A stretch of 7,373 nt of DNA. It comes from an uncultured Dechloromonas sp. GTDB lineage: Bacteria > Pseudomonadota > Gammaproteobacteria > Burkholderiales > Rhodocyclaceae. Below are positions 1 through 6,670 of this stretch, piece by piece (position 1 is the first letter of the stretch; each line of letters begins with the position of its first letter). Both the position numbers and the translations under genes were made by a program. Under the pieces are notes generated by a model that was not told the origin of the DNA, made no database searches, and saw only the letters and a program-made list of their open reading frames with translations. The stretch covers positions 1 through 7,373 of the forward strand of contig CAMKYP010000192.1 of assembly GCA_946477505.1 (NCBI GenBank), written 5' to 3'.

Positions 1-189
1 CCGGAGCGCCTGGCGATGCGGCAGCGTCTGGCCGCCACCGGCGCATTGCGCGGTGCCTTGTTTGTCGTGGCGGCGCTGGCCTTGCTGGCCGGGTTTCAGC
101 GTTTGGGCGGCGGCTTGCTCGTGGCCGCTGTCGGACTGTTTGTTGTCGCGCTGGCGCAAGCCGTACGCGTGCAGCGTTCAACGCGGTAA
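1..189 (+). CDS. C-terminal end of a hypothetical two-helix membrane protein (5' partial)
   Basis: The frame is open from the first base to a TAA at 187-189, giving 62 residues with no start visible inside the window. After a basic, charged lead-in (PERLAMRQRL) there are two strongly hydrophobic stretches, roughly residues 15-32 and 37-54, separated by a short Arg/Gly-containing turn. The tail is basic (RVQRSTR), so both ends would be expected on the cytoplasmic side under the positive-inside rule. This looks like the final transmembrane hairpin of an integral membrane protein. Too little is present to name a family. It lies 33 nt upstream of thrC on the same strand and could be co-transcribed with it. 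In many proteobacteria homoserine dehydrogenase (hom) precedes thrC, but this sequence does not look like the end of that soluble enzyme. Confidence 0.6.
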   Translation, partial: PERLAMRQRLAATGALRGALFVVAALALLAGFQRLGGGLLVAAVGLFVVALAQAVRVQRSTR

Positions 190-222
190 AATCGCTGTCT
201 TTCGCTTTTTCAGGTTTTCGCC

Positions 223-1650
223 ATGCGCTATATCTCGACTCGCGGCCATGCCGCGCCCCAGGCTTTCTGCGACATCCTCCTCGGCGGTCTGGCCCCGGAC
301 GGCGGCCTCTACCTGCCGGAAGCCTATCCGCAGATCACTCGTGCCGAGCTGGATGCCTGGCGCCAGCTGTCGTATGCCGACCTGGCCTATGAAATCCTGT
401 CCAAGTTCATTACTGATATCCCGGCCGCCGATCTGAAGGCGCTGGTCGCCAAGACCTATACGGCCGGGGTGTATTGCCACACCCGCAACGGCGGCGACGC
501 TGCCCAGATCACGCCGCTGACCAAGCTGGAAGATGGCCTCTATACGCAGGAATTGTCCAACGGGCCGACGCTGGCTTTCAAGGACATGGCCATGCAGTTG
601 CTCGGCAACCTGTTCGAGTACGTGCTCGACAAGCGCGGCCAGTCGATCAACATCCTAGGCGCCACTTCGGGCGATACCGGCTCGGCCGCCGAATATGCGA
701 TGCGCGGCAAGCACAACGTCAAGGTTTTCATGCTGTCGCCGGATGGCAAGATGAGCGCTTTCCAGCGCGCCCAGATGTATTCGCTGCAGGATGCCAATAT
801 CTTCAACATCGCCGTGACCGGCATGTTCGACGACGCGCAGGACATCGTGAAGGCGGTCTCCAACGATGCCGAGTTCAAGGCCAAGTACAAGATCGGTGCC
901 GTCAATTCGATCAACTGGGCACGCGTTGCGGCCCAGATCGTCTATTACTTCCAGGGCTATTTCCTGGCCACCCAGTCCAATGACGAACGTGTTTCCTTCT
1001 GCGTGCCGTCAGGCAACTTCGGCAACATCTGCGCCGGCCACATCGCGCGCATGATGGGCCTGCCGATTGCCCAGCTGGTGCTGGCGACCAATGAGAACGA
1101 CGTGCTCGACGAATTCTTCCGCACCGGCGTTTACCGTCCGCGGACCTCGGTCGAAACCAGCGTCACTTCCAGCCCGTCGATGGACATCTCGAAGGCGTCG
1201 AACTTCGAGCGTTTCGTTTTCGATCTGGTCGGGCGCGACCCGGCGGTCGTCCGCGAACTGTGGGCCAAGGTCGACAAGGGCGAGGCCTTCGACCTGTCGG
1301 CAACGCCGCATTGGGCCAGGATGCCGCAGTTTGCCTTCGTGTCGGGCAAGAGCACGCACAACGACCGCATCAAGACCATCCGCTTCGCCCAGGGGCGCTA
1401 CAACATCATGCTCGATACCCACACGGCCGATGGCCTGAAGGTGGCGCTGGAGCATCGCCAGGAAGGCATTCCGATGATCGTCCTCGAAACCGCCCAGCCG
1501 GCCAAGTTCGAGGAAACCATCCGCGAGGCGCTGGGTACCGAGCCGGTTCGCCCTGCTGACCTCAAGGGGATCGAGAGCCTGCCGCAGCGCGTTGTCGTCA
1601 TGGCGCCGGACGTCGCCGCCATCAAGCAATTCGTCGTCGAGCGCGTTTGA
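223..1650 (+). CDS. thrC: Threonine synthase
   Basis: Converts O-phospho-L-homoserine to L-threonine and phosphate, the last step of threonine biosynthesis; cytoplasmic and PLP-dependent. The 475-residue protein has the canonical N-terminus MRYISTRG, which fixes the ATG start, followed by APDGGLYLPE (residues 24-33). The PLP-binding lysine is K120 in NGPTLAFKDMAMQLLGN. The cofactor phosphate-binding motif ATSGDTGSAAE spans about 147-157, and VPSGNFGNICAG (261-272) is the second conserved glycine-rich motif. Length matches the longer, fungal/enterobacterial-type threonine synthases, and the gene looks intact. The ribosome binding site is modest, an AGG about 8 nt before the ATG. No Thr/Ile-rich leader peptide or attenuator is visible in the short 33-nt upstream gap. 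The stop codon overlaps the TTG start of the downstream methyltransferase gene, suggesting translational coupling. Confidence 0.97.
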   Translation: MRYISTRGHAAPQAFCDILLGGLAPDGGLYLPEAYPQITRAELDAWRQLSYADLAYEILSKFITDIPAADLKALVAKTYTAGVYCHTRNGGDAAQITPLTKLEDGLYTQELSNGPTLAFKDMAMQLLGNLFEYVLDKRGQSINILGATSGDTGSAAEYAMRGKHNVKVFMLSPDGKMSAFQRAQMYSLQDANIFNIAVTGMFDDAQDIVKAVSNDAEFKAKYKIGAVNSINWARVAAQIVYYFQGYFLATQSNDERVSFCVPSGNFGNICAGHIARMMGLPIAQLVLATNENDVLDEFFRTGVYRPRTSVETSVTSSPSMDISKASNFERFVFDLVGRDPAVVRELWAKVDKGEAFDLSATPHWARMPQFAFVSGKSTHNDRIKTIRFAQGRYNIMLDTHTADGLKVALEHRQEGIPMIVLETAQPAKFEETIREALGTEPVRPADLKGIESLPQRVVVMAPDVAAIKQFVVERV

Positions 1651-2275
1651 GCTTCGATCACGAGGCCTTCTGGTCCGCCCGCTATCGCGATGCGGGCGAT
1701 GACTTCCTGTTCGGCACGGCGCCGAACAGCTTCCTTGCCTCGCAGGCAGAACGTTTCGGGGCCGGCATGTCGTTCCTCACGGTAGCCGACGGCGAAGGAC
1801 GGAACGCGGTATGGCTGGCCGAACAGGGCTGTCGGGTCACGGCAACGGAAATTTCGCCGGTAGCGCTCGAAAAGGCCGCCAGGTTGGCCAGGGGGCGGCA
1901 CGTATCAGTGGACTGGAAGGCAGCCGACATCCTGAACTGGACATGGCCGCAGGATACCTACGATGCCGTGGTCGGCATTTTCATCCAGTTCGCCACGCCG
2001 AGGAGCGCCCCCGGCAGATCGGCGGCATGAAGCAGGCGGTGAAGCCGGGCGGATTCCTGTTATTGCAGGGCTATACCCCGAAACAACTGGATTACCGTAC
2101 CGGCGGGCCGTCGGCCGTTGAAAACCTCTATACCGAGGCGCTGTTGCGTGCCTTGTTCGCCGACTGGGAGATCGTGCTGCTTCGCGAGCACGAGGACATT
2201 CTGGATGAGGGAACGGCGCATCGCGGCCGTTCGGCGCTGATCGATCTGGTAGCGCGCAAACCTACAGGTAGATGA
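1647..2275 (+). pseudogene. Class I SAM-dependent methyltransferase, frameshifted
   Basis: Reading starts at TTG 1647, overlapping the thrC TGA by 4 nt (TTGA). The first frame encodes a typical small SAM methyltransferase: FWSARYRDAGDDFLFGTAPN (residues 8-27), the glycine-rich SAM-binding motif LTVADGEGRNAVWLA (44-58), acidic motif II TATEISP (65-71), and DAVVGIFIQFATP (106-118). It stops at TGA 2028-2030. The missing C-terminal half (GGMKQAVKPGGFLLLQGY, then a GRSALIDLVARKP ending) continues without interruption in the frame one base earlier, to TGA 2273-2275. A single missing base near 1998-2012 explains this. Restoring it gives about 209 residues, normal for the TehB/TPMT-like small methyltransferase group. 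Both halves look fully conserved, so this is either a very recent mutation or a sequence error, possibly at the C5 run 2008-2012. The substrate cannot be inferred. Confidence 0.85.
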
Positions 2276-2399
2276 CAGCCGGGAAGACGGCCACGGCAAG
2301 GACCAGCACCAGCCATTCAAGGTTGTGGCGGGCCAGGAAGCCCGTGAAGTGCAACACCAGAATCGAGATCGCGACGATGTAGAACAACGCGAACAGCAT
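2262..2399 (-). CDS. Small two-helix membrane protein (45 aa), hypothetical
   Basis: A 46-codon frame runs from ATG (2399-2397) to TAG (2264-2262) and encodes 45 residues. Nearly all are hydrophobic: helix 1 at about residues 2-22 (LFALFYIVAISILVLHFTG), a short polar turn ARHNLE (23-28), and helix 2 at 29-45 ending AVIYL at the C-terminus. This is a compact transmembrane hairpin. A strong Shine-Dalgarno AGGGG (2407-2411) sits 7 nt before the ATG, which is the best ribosome binding site in the window and the main reason to believe the gene. It lies 68 nt downstream of nadC on the same strand. Its last 14 bp overlap the 3' end of the convergent methyltransferase gene. I do not recognise the family and assign no function; conservation across related genomes is untested. 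Confidence 0.72.
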   Translation of the reverse strand: MLFALFYIVAISILVLHFTGFLARHNLEWLVLVLAVAVFPAVIYL

Positions 2400-2406
2400 G
2401 TGGATA

Positions 2407-2411
2407 CCCCT
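2407..2411 (-). promoter_or_regulatory. Shine-Dalgarno of the 45-aa membrane protein
   Basis: On the minus strand the sequence reads CAGGGGTATCCACATG. AGGGG is followed by exactly 7 nt and then the ATG at 2399. This is a near-ideal match in sequence and spacing. It supports translation of the short reading frame and fixes its start. Confidence 0.7.
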
Positions 2412-2441
2412 GATTTATTGTAATCGACCGTCTGTCCGGCA

Positions 2442-2470
2442 ATTATGACGACAATCTGCCGAAATGCCTA
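2442..2470 (-). promoter_or_regulatory. Possible sigma70-type promoter before the small membrane protein
   Basis: On the minus strand TAGGCA (2470-2465, 4 of 6 to TTGACA) and CATAAT (2447-2442, 5 of 6 to TATAAT) are separated by 17 bp. Initiation would fall near 2435, giving a leader of about 36 nt before the ATG at 2399. The -35 overlaps the nadC stop codon. If real, it would let the small gene be expressed independently of nadC. The match is modest and unproven. Confidence 0.28.
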
Positions 2471-3331
2471 GCCGACGAAGCGCATCGACAGGTCGAGTGC
2501 CTTGACGTCCTTGGTCAGTGCGCCTACCGATATCCGGTCCACGCCGGTTTCGGCGATGCCGCGAATCGTTTCCAGCGTCACGTTTCCGGAAGCTTCGAGG
2601 ATGGCGCGATTGGCGTTGATGCGCGAGGCTTCACGCATCATCTCGAGGCTGAAATTGTCGAGCAGGATCATGGTGGCGCCGGCATTCAACGCCTGATTCA
2701 GTTCATCCAGGTTCTCGACTTCGATCTGGATGAATTTGCAACGATCCTTAGCCTGTTCGGCGACCAGCTTGGCGGCTGCCATGGCTTGGGCGATGCCGCC
2801 CGCCGCGTGGATATGGTTTTCCTTGATCAGGATGGCGTCCCACAGCGCCAGGCGATGATTGCCGCCACCGCCGGCACGAACGGCGTATTTCTGGGCAATG
2901 CGCAGGCCGGGCAGGGTTTTGCGGGTATCGACGACTTGTGCCTTGGTTCCGGCAATGGCGTCGGCGTAGATGCGCGCCTTGCTGGCGACGGCGGAGAGCA
3001 GTTGCAGGAAGTTCAGGGCACTGCGTTCGGCGGTCAGCAGGGCCCGGCCGTTGCCCTCGATTTCGCACAATAGCTGGTTAGGGGCGATGCGGTCACCATC
3101 GGCGCCGTGCCAAGTCACCGTTGCAGTCGGATCGCAGCGGCGCACGCATTCGTCAAACCAGGCAGTGCCGCACAGGACGCCGGCTTCGCGGGAAATCACG
3201 GTGGCCTTGACGCGGCGTTCGCCCGGAACAAGGCTGGCAGTCAGGTCGCCGGCACCGACATCCTCGGCCAGGGCGGCATCTACATTGCGGTTGATCTCGG
3301 CGGTCAGCGGGTAATCGAATTCGATGGTCAT
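2468..3331 (-). CDS. nadC: Nicotinate-nucleotide pyrophosphorylase (carboxylating), quinolinate phosphoribosyltransferase
   Basis: Converts quinolinate and PRPP to nicotinate mononucleotide, CO2 and pyrophosphate in de novo NAD synthesis; cytoplasmic, normally a dimer. The start chosen is ATG 3331, giving 287 residues, the usual family length, with N-terminus MTIEFDYPLTAEI. The frame stays open upstream to 3655, but that extension is Arg/Pro-rich shadow sequence antisense-free within nnr and unlike any NadC N-terminus. Active-site motifs are complete: ERSALNFLQ (102-110), DTRKTLPGLR (135-144), AVRAGGGGNHR (150-160), LIKENHI (168-174), IEVEN (203-207), LLDN (223-226), EASGN (246-250) and ISVGALTK (267-274). 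There is no evident Shine-Dalgarno before this ATG; a nine-codon reading frame ends one base before it. It follows nnr by 32 nt. nadA and nadB are not in the window. Confidence 0.97.
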   Translation of the reverse strand: MTIEFDYPLTAEINRNVDAALAEDVGAGDLTASLVPGERRVKATVISREAGVLCGTAWFDECVRRCDPTATVTWHGADGDRIAPNQLLCEIEGNGRALLTAERSALNFLQLLSAVASKARIYADAIAGTKAQVVDTRKTLPGLRIAQKYAVRAGGGGNHRLALWDAILIKENHIHAAGGIAQAMAAAKLVAEQAKDRCKFIQIEVENLDELNQALNAGATMILLDNFSLEMMREASRINANRAILEASGNVTLETIRGIAETGVDRISVGALTKDVKALDLSMRFVG

Positions 3332-3363
3332 GTCAGGCAATCGGCGGCGATGGAGGCCGCATT

Positions 3364-4860
3364 TTACAGGCTGTTGGACTGGCGGACCCAGGCATTGAAG
3401 AGATGGCGGGCTGCATCGACGATTTCGCTTGCCGTCATGCCGGCCGGACCAATGCCTTCCTTTGCCAGATGGTCGGCGGCGGCACCGTGCAGATGAACGG
3501 CCGCCAACAGGGCGCTTTCCGCAGGCCAGTTCTGGGCGAGCAGCGCGACGATCAGGCCGCACAGGACGTCGCCCATGCCGGCGGTGGCCATGCCGGGGTT
3601 GCCGGTCGTGTTGATCCACCAGCGACCGTCGGGCGTGGCAATGACGGTGCCGCAACCCTTGAGCGCAATATAGCTGCGATAGCGGTCGGCGAGTTCCAGC
3701 GCAGATTTGATGCGGTCGTTCTGTACATCGCGTACCGAGCAGCCGAGCAGGCGGCCGGCTTCCGCAGGATGGGGGGTGAGAATGGCCGGCCCGACGCGGT
3801 TATAGAGATTGCCTTCAAGGCGGCCATCTTCGGCCAACAGGTTCAGCGCATCGGCATCGAGTACCAATTGCACCGGCGCCTTGAGCGACTGTTCGAGCAG
3901 ACGCAGGGCCTCGGATGAGCGGCCAAGGCCCGGGCCGCAGGCCAGCGCCTGCAGGTCGGCTTGCAACAGCGTATCGGCGCGACGCAGCATCAGTTCGGGC
4001 TGCAGCAGGTCAACGGCCGGGGCGTCGGGGTCAAGCATGCCGAGGTAGACGCGGCCGGCGCCCAGCTTGAGGGCTGCCCGTCCGGCCAGGAAGGCGGCGC
4101 CGACCATGGACTTGCTGCCGCCCAGGATGCCGGCGCTGCCGAAACTGCCTTTGTGGGTGTTCAGTCGCCGCGGTCGGAGGCGGTCGGCAAAGTGGCTGCG
4201 AAGCAGAAGTCGCCCATCGGGAGGCGCCTCGGAGACGGCATCGAGTTCAAGGTCGGCAACACGAATCTCGCCGCAGTGATCGGGGCCATCGCCGGTGCGC
4301 AGTCCAGGCTTGTCGGCGATGAAGGTCAGGGTGTGGCTGGCGTTGATGCAGGGAGGATGACTGAGGCCGGTGTCGGCGTTCAGTCCGGAGGGACAGTCGA
4401 GCGCCAGCAGAGGGCAGGCGTCGCGCACGGCCAGTTTGTTGGCCGTCGCGATCCAGCGGGCGTAGATGCCTTCCGGGTTACGGGCGAGACCGATCCCGAA
4501 CAGGCCATCGACCAGCAGCGACCAGTGCTTTCCTTCCGGTATGTCGCTTTGCGTCGTGCCGCCTTCGGTGGCAAAGCGGCGGTATGCGGCCTGGGCATCG
4601 GCCGGCAGCTTGTCGGGGTCTCCGGCAAAGATGACGCACACTTCGAAAAAGCGTTGGCGGAGCAGGCGAGCCATTTCCAGTGCGTCGCCGCCATTGTTGC
4701 CGGGGCCGGCCAGAACCAGCACGGGACGGTTCCGGTTGCCGGCCAGTTGCGCTGCCCAATCGGCCGCCGCAGCACCGGCACGCTGCATGAGCGGCAGATC
4801 GGCATGCCGGGCCTCAAATTGGCGTAGCGCCGGCGAGCGATAGAGAGCGTAGGAGATCAT
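3364..4860 (-). CDS. nnr: Bifunctional NAD(P)HX epimerase / ADP-dependent NAD(P)HX dehydratase
   Basis: Repairs hydrated NADH and NADPH: the N-terminal domain epimerises S- and R-NAD(P)HX and the C-terminal domain dehydrates the S form using ADP. The 498-residue protein has the full two-domain layout. The YjeF-N/epimerase domain (about 1-215) carries AGPGNNGGDAL (51-61), LLVDGLFGIGL (115-125) and LALDCPSGLNADTG (152-165). The YjeF-C/dehydratase domain (about 225-490) carries THKGSFGSAGILGGS (235-249), ACGPGLG (307-313), LDADALN (334-340), LTPHPAEAGRLLG (361-373) and NPGMATAGMGDVLCG (421-435), with the catalytic Asp at 431. Both halves look active. The ATG at 4860 lies 9 nt after the deacetylase stop. 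A GGGGA within that gene's last codons and an AGGA adjacent to the ATG are the only candidate ribosome binding sites, pointing to coupling. Confidence 0.96.
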   Translation of the reverse strand: MISYALYRSPALRQFEARHADLPLMQRAGAAAADWAAQLAGNRNRPVLVLAGPGNNGGDALEMARLLRQRFFEVCVIFAGDPDKLPADAQAAYRRFATEGGTTQSDIPEGKHWSLLVDGLFGIGLARNPEGIYARWIATANKLAVRDACPLLALDCPSGLNADTGLSHPPCINASHTLTFIADKPGLRTGDGPDHCGEIRVADLELDAVSEAPPDGRLLLRSHFADRLRPRRLNTHKGSFGSAGILGGSKSMVGAAFLAGRAALKLGAGRVYLGMLDPDAPAVDLLQPELMLRRADTLLQADLQALACGPGLGRSSEALRLLEQSLKAPVQLVLDADALNLLAEDGRLEGNLYNRVGPAILTPHPAEAGRLLGCSVRDVQNDRIKSALELADRYRSYIALKGCGTVIATPDGRWWINTTGNPGMATAGMGDVLCGLIVALLAQNWPAESALLAAVHLHGAAADHLAKEGIGPAGMTASEIVDAARHLFNAWVRQSNSL

Positions 4861-4869
4861 GTCCTGATT

Positions 4870-5769
4870 CTATCCCCAAGTCTGTTTGGCATGACGGACG
4901 GTGGTGGCGTGAATACGCACCGTATCGTCGATCCGGCGGGCGTAGCCGCCGGCCATGGCGATGGCGAGCGCTACGCCTTCGTCGCGGCAACGCGAGAAAA
5001 CGTGCCTGTCGCGTTCGGCAAGTCCTTCGAAACTCAAGGCCAGGCGGCCCAGACGGTCGTCGTGGTAGGGATCGGCGCCGGCCAGGTAGATGACAAGGTC
5101 GGGGCGTGCCAGGTCGAAAGCGGTATCCAGTCCTTCATCCAGGCGCAGCAGGTAGGCGGCGTCGGAGCAGCCGTCGGGGAGCTCGATGTCGAGATCGCTG
5201 GTTTCCTTGTCGAAGGGGAAATTGCGGGCGCCGTGCATCGAGAAGGTGAAAATGCTGTCGTCGCCGCGCAGGATGCTCGCCGTACCGTTGCCCTGGTGCA
5301 CATCGCAATCGACAATCAGTACGCGCCCGGCCCGGCCTTCGGCTTGCATGGCGCGGGCGGCGACGGCAGCATCGTTGAAGACGCAGAAGCCTTCGCCGCG
5401 GTCACGGAAGGCATGGTGCGTGCCGCCGGCCAGGTTGGCGCTGACCCCGTCCTCGATGGCCGCCCGGCAAGCGCAGATGGTGGCGCCGGCCGAGCGGCGC
5501 GAGCGCTCGACCATGCCGGCGCTCCATGGGAAGCCGATGGCCTTCAGTGCCTTTTCCGGCAGCAGGCCTTGGGTCACGGCTTCGATATAGGCGGCATCGT
5601 GGGCGCGGCCCAGTTCCTCGTCGCTTGCTGCGTGTGGCAGGTGGAAATCCGCTTCGCTGAATTCACCGCTGGCGAGCAGGCTTGCCCGCAGCCGGGAATA
5701 TTTTTCCATCGGGAAGCGATGGCCGGCCGGCAGCGGCAGGACGAAGACATCGGTGTAGAACAGCCGCAC
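4870..5769 (-). CDS. Histone deacetylase-family (class IV-like) zinc-dependent deacetylase
   Basis: A 299-residue arginase-fold deacetylase starting at GTG 5769, with GAAGG about 8 nt upstream. The N-terminal FVLPLPAGHRFPMEKY (9-24) is characteristic of the compact bacterial relatives of class IV (HDAC11-like) enzymes. The catalytic apparatus is complete: the His dyad GGTHHA (H118, H119), zinc ligands in VDCDVHQGNGT (D156, H158) and in AGADPYHDD (D233), and the transition-state Tyr in AGGY (Y276). It should therefore hydrolyse an acyl-amide such as acetyl-lysine or an acetylated small molecule; the substrate is unknown. Unlike sirtuins it is zinc- not NAD-dependent, so the neighbouring nnr and nadC genes do not imply cofactor coupling. 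It sits 25 nt after the cnoX stop and 9 nt before nnr, consistent with an operon. Confidence 0.93.
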   Translation of the reverse strand: MRLFYTDVFVLPLPAGHRFPMEKYSRLRASLLASGEFSEADFHLPHAASDEELGRAHDAAYIEAVTQGLLPEKALKAIGFPWSAGMVERSRRSAGATICACRAAIEDGVSANLAGGTHHAFRDRGEGFCVFNDAAVAARAMQAEGRAGRVLIVDCDVHQGNGTASILRGDDSIFTFSMHGARNFPFDKETSDLDIELPDGCSDAAYLLRLDEGLDTAFDLARPDLVIYLAGADPYHDDRLGRLALSFEGLAERDRHVFSRCRDEGVALAIAMAGGYARRIDDTVRIHATTVRHAKQTWG

Positions 5770-5794
5770 GGCCGATGCCTTCGCCGGAGGACGC

Positions 5795-6652
5795 TCAGTT
5801 CAGGGTGGCGGACAGCTTGCGGCGGAATTCGCGGACGAGGTCGTCGTACTGTTCGCCGGAGAGCGCTTCGAACAGCGCCAGAATGGCCTTGCGCGCCGCT
5901 CCTTCGTTGAAGAAGCGGTCGCGGCGGGCGACTTCGAGTGCCGCTTCGAGCGCTTCGCGGAAACGGCTTTGCGCAGCGTAGGCCTTGGATAGTTCAAGGC
6001 GGGTCGCGTGGTCGTCCGGATTGGCTTCCAGCTTGGCCTCCAGCGGCGCGATGTCGGCGGCGCCATCGAGCAGCGCCAGGCGTGCGCGCAGAGCGTTTGC
6101 GCGGTCCGGCTCGTTGGCGTACTCGCCGGCCAGCAGTTGCTTGGCCTCGTCGTTGCGGCCGAGTTGCATCAAGACATCGACGGCGTCGAGCTGAATGGCC
6201 TGGTCCTGCGGGTTGGCCTGGCTGGCCTGCACCAGAACGGCCAGTGCTTCGTCCAGCTTGCCTTCGGCGACCAGCGCAGCAGCCTGCTCGCGCAGGTTGA
6301 GCTGCTCCGGTCCTGCCGGCAATGCGATGCGGTCGAGGAACTCGCGAATCTGCCCTTCAGGAATGGCGCCGTTGAACTCGTCCACCAGTTGGCCCTGGAA
6401 CAGCACCTTGACCGACGGAATGCTGCGTACGCCGAAATGCTGGGCCAATTCCGGGTTCTCGTCGGAATTGACCTTGGCCAGGAGGAAACGGCCCTTGTAT
6501 TCCTCGGCCAGCTTTTCCAGCATCGGCTTCAGGACCTTGCACGGCTCGCACCACGGCGCCCAGAAATCGACGACGACCGGCACGGTCTCGGCCGGAATCA
6601 GGACTTTGGCTTCGAACTCTTGGATGGAAACGTCAAATGCAAACTCGGACAT
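5795..6652 (-). CDS. cnoX: Thioredoxin-TPR co-chaperone (chaperedoxin CnoX/YbbN)
   Basis: A 285-residue cytoplasmic protein with an N-terminal thioredoxin domain (about 1-110) and a C-terminal alpha-helical TPR-like region (about 115-285), the CnoX/YbbN architecture. The family holds unfolded substrates and hands them to GroEL and DnaK. The thioredoxin active site is WAPWCEPC (31-38) with both cysteines, C35 and C38, and the cis-proline lies in RSIPSVKV (P79). E. coli CnoX lacks this CxxC, whereas the Caulobacter protein retains one, so this version may have genuine thiol-disulfide activity. The C-terminal stretch ending DLVREFRRKLSATLN fits the family. The ATG at 6652 follows the upstream stop by 18 nt, with AGG about 8 nt ahead. 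No credible promoter was found in that gap, so it may be co-transcribed with the upstream gene. Confidence 0.93.
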   Translation of the reverse strand: MSEFAFDVSIQEFEAKVLIPAETVPVVVDFWAPWCEPCKVLKPMLEKLAEEYKGRFLLAKVNSDENPELAQHFGVRSIPSVKVLFQGQLVDEFNGAIPEGQIREFLDRIALPAGPEQLNLREQAAALVAEGKLDEALAVLVQASQANPQDQAIQLDAVDVLMQLGRNDEAKQLLAGEYANEPDRANALRARLALLDGAADIAPLEAKLEANPDDHATRLELSKAYAAQSRFREALEAALEVARRDRFFNEGAARKAILALFEALSGEQYDDLVREFRRKLSATLN

Positions 6653-6670
6653 GGTGAGGGCCTGAAAAAA

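Noticed and set aside
187..192. TAAAAT as a -10 for thrC
   Set aside because: No -35-like hexamer at 16-18 bp upstream; A-rich runs around a TAA stop are expected by chance.
2417..2422. TACAAT (minus strand) as a -10 for the small membrane gene
   Set aside because: Initiation would fall inside the Shine-Dalgarno at 2407-2411, leaving no usable leader, and there is no -35 at 16-18 bp.
2437..2461. Stem-loop CGGCA...TGCCG after nadC as a terminator
   Set aside because: Only five firm base pairs (eight with a bulge), and no U-tract follows in either direction; it also overlaps the candidate promoter.
3344..3360. Hairpin GCGGC/GCCGC in the nnr-nadC gap as a regulatory element
   Set aside because: Five GC pairs with a seven-base loop is common by chance at this GC content, no U-tract follows, and there is no resemblance to a known NAD-sensing riboswitch.
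3332..3655. Upstream in-frame extension of nadC to 3655 (108 more residues)
   Set aside because: It lies entirely over nnr in another frame, is Arg/Pro/His-rich with no NadC likeness, and the protein from ATG 3331 already has normal family length and N-terminus.
3961..4827. Long plus-strand open frame opposite nnr (288 aa)
   Set aside because: High-GC antisense shadow: low-complexity Gly/Ala/Val/Gln-rich composition, no recognisable motif, and the opposite strand encodes a complete, motif-rich Nnr.
4891..5910. 339-aa plus-strand open frame opposite the deacetylase
   Set aside because: Crosses the deacetylase/cnoX boundary antisense, with a Gly/Val/Ala-rich then Arg-rich translation and no domain; the deacetylase on the other strand has every catalytic residue.
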